From positions 750,001 through 814,000 of the forward strand of contig JARFJB010001983.1 in NCBI GenBank assembly GCA_036346205.1: a stretch of 64,000 bases of DNA, written 5' to 3'. The position numbers were made by a program, and so were the translations under genes. The notes beneath the pieces are model-generated. The model was not told the DNA's origin, ran no database searches, and was given only the letters and a program-made list of their open reading frames with translations. This stretch comes from Vesta saturnalis. Taxonomy: Eukaryota > Arthropoda > Insecta > Coleoptera > Lampyridae. Shown here in pieces: positions 58,477 to 64,000 of the stretch; the first letter of the stretch is position 1; every line of letters starts with the position of its first letter.

Positions 58477-60764
58477 AGTTTTCATCTACTACAAATCCCG
58501 CTGGTCATAGTGCAGAAACATTTGCTATTTCATGTGATCTCACACAAATGATTTTTGAACCCACAAGAATCCCTGATAACCCTAATCACACTCCACATCT
58601 TCTAGATCTCTTACATCAAACCCTCTTGTTGATAAAACTTCCGTTCTTTCGCCTTTAGGTCTTTCCGACCATTGTCTAATAAAAATCCTTTCTACTGTAC
58701 CTAATTCCAGTGTTGTTCGCAAAATCGATAGAACCTTGTGGTGTTTTAAATCAGCTCGATGGAGTGATTTACGGGATTTCTTTGCAACCTTTCCATGGCG
58801 TGAATATTGTTTTAAGTCGTCCTCTTCTTCGGACATCGCTCTTTCAGTATCTGAAGTCATCCTCATGGGAATGGAGTTATACATTCCCAAAAAACAGTAC
58901 CGTATAAATCATTCCCGTTCCCAACCCTGATTCAATAAGGCTTGTGCTGATGCAATATCTTTAAAAAATAAATATTACATTAAATGGAAATCTAATAAAT
59001 CGGTCGACAGTCATGTAGAATACGTTGGTGCTGGAAATACCTGCAAAAATGAAATCACTAAAACTAAAAAGTTGTTAGAACAACGAAAATGCAATGAACT
59101 AGCTACATCTCCTTTAGGCAGTGGTAAATTTTGGTCTTTAGCTAAAGCCATTAGTAAAAATTTTGGAACATCTTCATTTCCCCCCCTGACGGATCGGTAG
59201 TTGTTGATTCTGTAGGAAAAGCCAATGTTTTTGTGGATTTGTTTGCATAAAACTCGTGTCTCAATGGTTCTGAAAAGCTCTATACGATCTCTATGGATTC
59301 TGGGGAATTCCCTTCATCATGGAAGTTAGCAAATGTTCAACCTATTCCCAAAAAAGGCGATAAGAACGATCCCTCAAACTACCGACCAATTGCCATCACT
59401 TCCATTTTGTCTAAAATCATGGAAAAAGCCATCAATCAGCAACTGCTCACGTACCTTGAAACTAACAAACTCCTTAGTGACCACCAATATGGGTTTAGGC
59501 AAAGTCGTTCAACAGGTGATCTTCTTTCACATGTGACTCAAGTTTGGAACAATACAGTAGAGCAGTCCGGTGAAACAATATTGTAGTCGCTTTAGATATC
59601 TCAAAGGCATTTTACCAAGTTTGGCATAAGTGTTTACTTGCCAAACTCACCTCGTTTGGGTTAAATGATACGCTCATCAACTGGGTTTCTAGTTTCCTTG
59701 ATAAAAGACGAATACGTGTCGTAGTTGATGGCTTTTTTTCAAAAGAAGTTAGCATTAGCGCGGACGTGCCAGAGGGATCCGTTGTAGAGCCTACACTTTT
59801 TCTGCTGTACATAAATGACCTTATTTCTTCAACACTAACCCCATCCATTGCTTTGCTGACGATAGCACTCTTCACTGTAGTTCATCTATCATAGTGATAA
59901 TCCACATTCTATGTCAAGTCAAGAAATTAAAGCTGAAATGGCAAATTCAATCAACAAAGACTCAACGTGTTCTCGAATGGGAAGCAATAATCTAGTTAAA
60001 TTTAATGCTAACAAAACTCAGTGTTGCCTTGTGTCCGCCAAAAAAGATCGATCATTTCCTGTTTAAGTATGAATGGCTCAGTTCTTAAGTTTTCAGACTC
60101 TATTACTCTGTTGGGTATCTTCAAATCTCTCATGGGTTGACCATCTTCTGTCAGCTACCAAAACAGCTGCTCGTAAAATAGGCTTATTGTACATATCTAA
60201 GCAGTACTTTACCTCTCGACAACTCCTTCTGCTTTATAAGGCCCAAATTCGGCCTCATCTGGAATATAATTCTCACCTCTGGGCTAATGCTCCCCCATAC
60301 GCTCTCGATATCGTTGATCGTATTGAAAAGAGAGCGATTAGGCTTATAAATGACCCGTCCCTAACTTCTCACATACAGTCCCTTGAGCATAGAAGTATGG
60401 TTTCAGTTTTTCTTTGTATTATCGTTATTACAACGGCTATTGTGCTGCTGAATTATATTCTTTGACACCATCTCGGCTATTTTGCGAGAAACACTCGGTT
60501 CGCTCATTCACATCATCAGAATGCAGTACAAATCTCCACTTGTCGTACCAAACGGGCGCAATCCACATTTTTCTACACGGCTTCTAAACTCTGGAATGAT
60601 CTCCCAAGTTACAGTTTTCCTCTCACTTATGATATGAAAAAATCTAAGCATCTAGGCATCTATTGGCAATTCATTATCCCTCTATCCACCCTCCTAAGTG
60701 TTCCTGAGTGCTTTAGCACGATAGGCCAAATTTAGCCTGTACAGGTCCACAATCATAACAAAAA
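58477..60764 (+). pseudogene. Non-LTR retrotransposon (LINE B), 5'-truncated, inside M5
   Basis: It starts within the endonuclease (DLTQMIFEPTRIPDNPNHT and, in another frame, a GLSDHC block), then RT: ANVQPIPKKGDKNDPSNYRP (59329-59388) and DHQYGFRQSRSTGDLLSH. An LDISKAF-type block follows near 59593, and CFADDS lies at 59849-59866. The C-terminal RT region KAQIRPHLEYNSHLWANAPP is near 60240-60300. Stops and shifts occur at 59218, 59584 and 60063. It ends in a short A run at 60758-60766. Flanking M5 TIR sequence on both sides shows insertion into that TIR. Confidence 0.85.
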
Positions 60765-60959
60765 AACCAGAAGTGATAGTCAGCTGTTTTTAATGTCAAA
60801 AAATGTATTTTTATCCTCTAAATCTCATCCCAAATTTCAAATTTCTATCTCTTGTTTTAACAAAATTAAGGTATGTATAATGATTTCGTTGACATCTGGT
60901 ATATATTGAGCTACACAAGTACAATATACGTAACATTATCATTGTACACCTAAATGCTG

Positions 60960-62085
60960 TCTACTCAATCCCTTTCTCCAGACATCTCTATCTCAGGCCA
61001 CATTCTCGTCTAGGGCTGGTCTTTCCATCGCCTTTCTTATTCCTTTGTTCCAGCGACGTCGTGGTCTTTAGCGTTTCTTTTTACCTGGGGGTTACCAGTG
61101 AAATATCCTTTTGAACCATCGATCTTCCGAAATTCCCATTCCAAACCAACACAGACTGCGTCTAAAAAAATCCATTTCTACCGCTTGTAATCTGCGCTTC
61201 ATTTCTGCGTTGATTGTCCAAATCTCACTCTCACAACAGAGAGCAGGTTCTACCATTACTTGGCCTATTCTTTTCTTCACATTTTTGGATATGTTTTTGT
61301 CCCACCATAGCGAGTTAACACAACCAATTACTTTTCTGCTTGCCTGAATTTTGTGTTTAATTTCACCTTCTCTTAAACCTCTTTGATCTACTATGGCTCC
61401 CAGATATTTAAATTCTTCAAATTGCTCTACTTGTACTTCGTCATTTAGTAGAACTTAAAATTTCGTTTCACTATTCACAATTAGATATTCGGTTTTTTAA
61501 GGCTTACGTACAGTGTCCACTTCTGGTATTCAACAAAGAGTCCCTTCAGGATAAATTCAAGATCGAAGGAATTTTCTGCCATAAGCACCTGGTCGTCGGC
61601 AAAATTGAGTATACAGGATAGTTTTCGTTGGCTGCTGTACCCATTCTTGAGCAGTTCCGTTTCCATTCTTGTAATACTACTTCTAGATAAAGATTAAATA
61701 ATATTGGTGATAAGCTACACCTTGACGGTGTCGCTCTGTTATTGGTATAGGTCGCGATATATGTTTTCCTCTTTTAACATAATATATGTTGTAATATATT
61801 TCTTTTACAATAGCTAGTAGATGAGCATTCATATTTAATTGAGCCAGGGCTTTCCACAGCTTACTTTGGGGTACAGAATCGTAGACTTTCTCGAGATCAA
61901 TGAAGACAAGATGGATGTCTTCTCCATTTGCAATCATTTTTTTCTAGTGTTTGCTGCAGTATAAAGAGATTGTCAGTACATGAGCGACCAGGGACAAACA
62001 CCACAATAATCTTCACTTATTCTGTCACCAACATTTATTCTTACGTTTTCTTGCAGTATCTTTCCAAAAAAATAGTCTAAACGTC
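60960..62085 (-). pseudogene. Non-LTR retrotransposon (LINE C) RT relic
   Basis: Read from right to left: a PGRSCTDNLFILQQTLEK segment near 62000-61950, then IHLVFIDLEKVYDSVPQSKL (61937-61850, first catalytic Asp block). LNFADDQVLMAEN follows near 61600 (FADD) and a C-terminal part at 61280-61092 (MKRRLQAVEMDFFRRSL). Frame changes separate all pieces. The family differs from LINE A and B; the clade is not assigned. Confidence 0.78.
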
Positions 62086-63255
62086 TTTAAAAAGACTGAA
62101 CAGCGAGCACCAATGAAAAGGGATCATGTCAGATAAACTGCAATCTTCAACAACTTTTCGTCTTCAACTAGATAAATCGTTCAATGCTGCAAAGATACAG
62201 ACGTGTGAAAAAACTCATACCAATATTACCTTAAGTTAGTCATGTCTGTAGTATTAATTTTAATATAAATCAAAATCAGTTGCAAATTAGAGCCGATGTG
62301 ACATATGACACATAGCCTCACATGATGTGACAACCTCACAACACAATCTATTTTGGCAAATTTTACCAAGATTCAAATAGAAGCTCGAAAAGCCATCACA
62401 AAGCTCAAATATTCATGTTCATTCCCATTGTAAACAGAAACGGGATGAATTTTCAACGCGAAATAGAAATTCCTCTGAATTAACGATGGACAATGGCAGC
62501 TAAGTGCGTCTGTTCATCAACTCTCAATACTAACGGTCCAAAAGGGCCGTTTGGTTCTATTGCACTACGTTTACCGAATATTCTTTATTATTTTAATACA
62601 TTGTCAAACACAAAATTATCCTTCATAAAAATAATCCATAACTATCCAAAACTTCGGCTTGTTTATGAACGCACAGTTGCCTTGAGCTGCCACCGAGGGC
62701 AATTTGAACCGCTGACGAGTGTTTCCGAATGCTTACGAAAACGACCAAAGTCATTTTTCAGAAAAACTAAAGACTATTCGTAATTTAAAATACCACAGCA
62801 TAGCACTTTTTTAGTTGTATAAAGTCAATAAGTTTCCATCGGGGTAAAATATAGTGGAGAGCAGGAAACAAATAGAGACCATTTTCCTATGTTAATTCCC
62901 TATTCCCAAGGTTGCCCTGGACACCTTATAAAAATTGTTTTGAAACATAGTCTTATTATTAAATGTAGGAACGTCTCTTGATTTCACTCTTCATGTATTT
63001 CACTTAGACATTTCATACCTATTGTGTAACATATTTATAAAGGATGTCTGTATGTAAATGAAGCGTAAAAGGCCTCTTGGGTAGAAGTCTTTAGTCCCAC
63101 CTTTCGCAGATAAGGCCTGCAACACTAAATAATGTTTAAGAACTGTGCGCGTGCAAGGTTTGAAATGTGTTACCTTCTGGTTCACCAGTTATAAACATGT
63201 TGGGTTGTTTTACTTATACTACAGTTAGCTAACTATATGTCATGATAACCATCGT
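62086..63255. other. No gene recognised
   Basis: The 96-codon + frame at 62493-62783 is Arg/Ser-rich without a known motif. Nothing else is seen. Confidence 0.45.
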
Positions 63256-64000
63256 TAGTCGCTTTAGATATCTCAAAGGCATTTTACCAAGTTTGGCATA
63301 AGTGTTTACTTGCCAAACTCACCTCGTTTGGGTTAAATGATACGCTCATCAACTGGGTTTCTAGTTTCCTTGATAAAAGACGAATACGTGTCGTAGTTGA
63401 TGGCTTTTTTTCAAAAGAAGTTAGCATTAGCGCGGACGTGCCAGAGGGATCCGTTGTAGAGCCTACACTTTTTCTGCTGTACATAAATGACCTTATTTCT
63501 TCAACACTAACCCCATCCATTGCTTTGCTGACGATAGCACTCTTCACTGTAGTTCATCTATCATAGTGATAATCCACATTCTATGTCAAGTCAAGAAATT
63601 AAAGCTGAAATGGCAAATTCAATCAACAAAGACTCAACGTGTTCTCGAATGGGAAGCAATAATCTAGTTAAATTTAATGCTAACAAAACTCAGTGTTGCC
63701 TTGTGTCCGCCAAAAAAGATCGATCATTTCCTGTTTAAGTATGAATGGCTCAGTTCTTAAGTTTTCAGACTCTATTACTCTGTTGGGTATCTTCAAATCT
63801 CTCATGGGTTGACCATCTTCTGTCAGCTACCAAAACAGCTGCTCGTAAAATAGGCTTATTGTACATATCTAAGCAGTACTTTACCTCTCGACAACTCCTT
63901 CTGCTTTATAAGGCCCAAATTCGGCCTCATCTGGAATATAATTCTCACCTCTGGGCTAATGCTCCCCCATACGCTCTCGATATCGTTGATCGTATTGAAA
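63256..64000 (+). pseudogene. Second copy of the LINE B RT segment, cut by window end
   Basis: Bases 63256-64000 match 59584-60328 with a constant offset of 3672 and no difference found by eye, including the same frame breaks and the CFADDS block. The bases before 63256 do not match those before 59584. Confidence 0.9.

Larger units (their letters stand above)
56026..60912 (+). mobile_element. Mariner-like element M5, split by a LINE
   Basis: Inverse ends: TAGCTCAATATATACCGGGT then GTCAACGAAATC at 56026-56056, against the inverse of 60887-60912. The TIR core CCGGGTGTC starts at 56040 after TA. Inverse similarity extends over at least 200 bp, continuing at 58440-58475 before the LINE and at 60767 after it. 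Confidence 0.8.

Noticed and set aside
59612..59875. 87-codon minus frame (and its copy at 63284-63547)
   Set aside because: Antisense shadow of the LINE reverse transcriptase on the + strand; its presence in both copies only reflects the duplication.
62493..62783. 96-codon + frame
   Set aside because: No recognisable motif; it lies between retroelement relics and cannot be supported as a gene.

Overview
This is eukaryotic DNA, most likely from an arthropod and probably an insect. It is AT-rich, has no operons or bacterial-type genes, and contains no credible host gene. It is a graveyard of nested mobile elements: Polintons (Mavericks), Penelope-like retroelements (PLE), Tc1/mariner-type transposons with very long inverted repeats, an IS630-like transposase relic and several non-LTR retrotransposons. 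These are separated by simple repeats. The organism call is an inference from this mix of families; the species cannot be named from the sequence.

Layout. 1-3.8 kb: a direct duplication (1-902 and about 2814-3800) around a 1.26-kb tract with no T on the + strand. 3.9-6.25 kb: remains of an older Polinton, a terminal-repeat fragment and a DNA polymerase B relic. 8.6-16.6 kb: a structurally complete Polinton, P1 (8606-16582), with 655/685-bp terminal inverted repeats (TIRs) and a perfect 6-bp target duplication CCTAAG. Its minus-strand genes are packaging ATPase, two conserved small-protein genes, integrase, a pVI/pX-like protein, a capsid candidate, a conserved hypothetical and an adenain-like protease. 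No polymerase is visible. P1 sits inside a minus-strand PLE reverse transcriptase. 17.3-26.4 kb: PLE pieces in both orientations, interrupted by an IS630-like relic and a minus-strand LINE. 26.5-34.3 kb: a second Polinton, P2 (26534-34304), with different TIRs but a homologous + strand capsid/protease block. It has lost its other genes and carries a Tc1 element that is itself interrupted. 34.3-35.0 kb: the PLE resumes, with a hammerhead-like ribozyme core. 40.1-43.0 kb: a mariner-like element with TIRs of about 0.7 kb. 43.0-50.3 kb: a nearly G-free (ACTCACAC)n satellite that includes a run of 97 C. 52.2-60.9 kb: three mariner-like elements separated by (TA)n, the last one split by a LINE. 61.0-62.1 kb: another LINE on the minus strand. 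63.3 kb to the end: a 745-bp copy of part of the 58-61 kb LINE with no difference seen by eye.

How the genes work together. The only multi-gene logic is in the Polintons: integrase for insertion, ATPase plus protease plus jelly-roll-type capsid genes for virion assembly. All copies carry frameshifts or stops, so they are annotated as broken. Some single-base breaks lie in homopolymers, and the first 2 kb show gross base-specific loss, so part of this damage may be sequencing error rather than biology. Very long open frames at 829-2162 and 43006-49623 are artefacts of missing bases, not genes.
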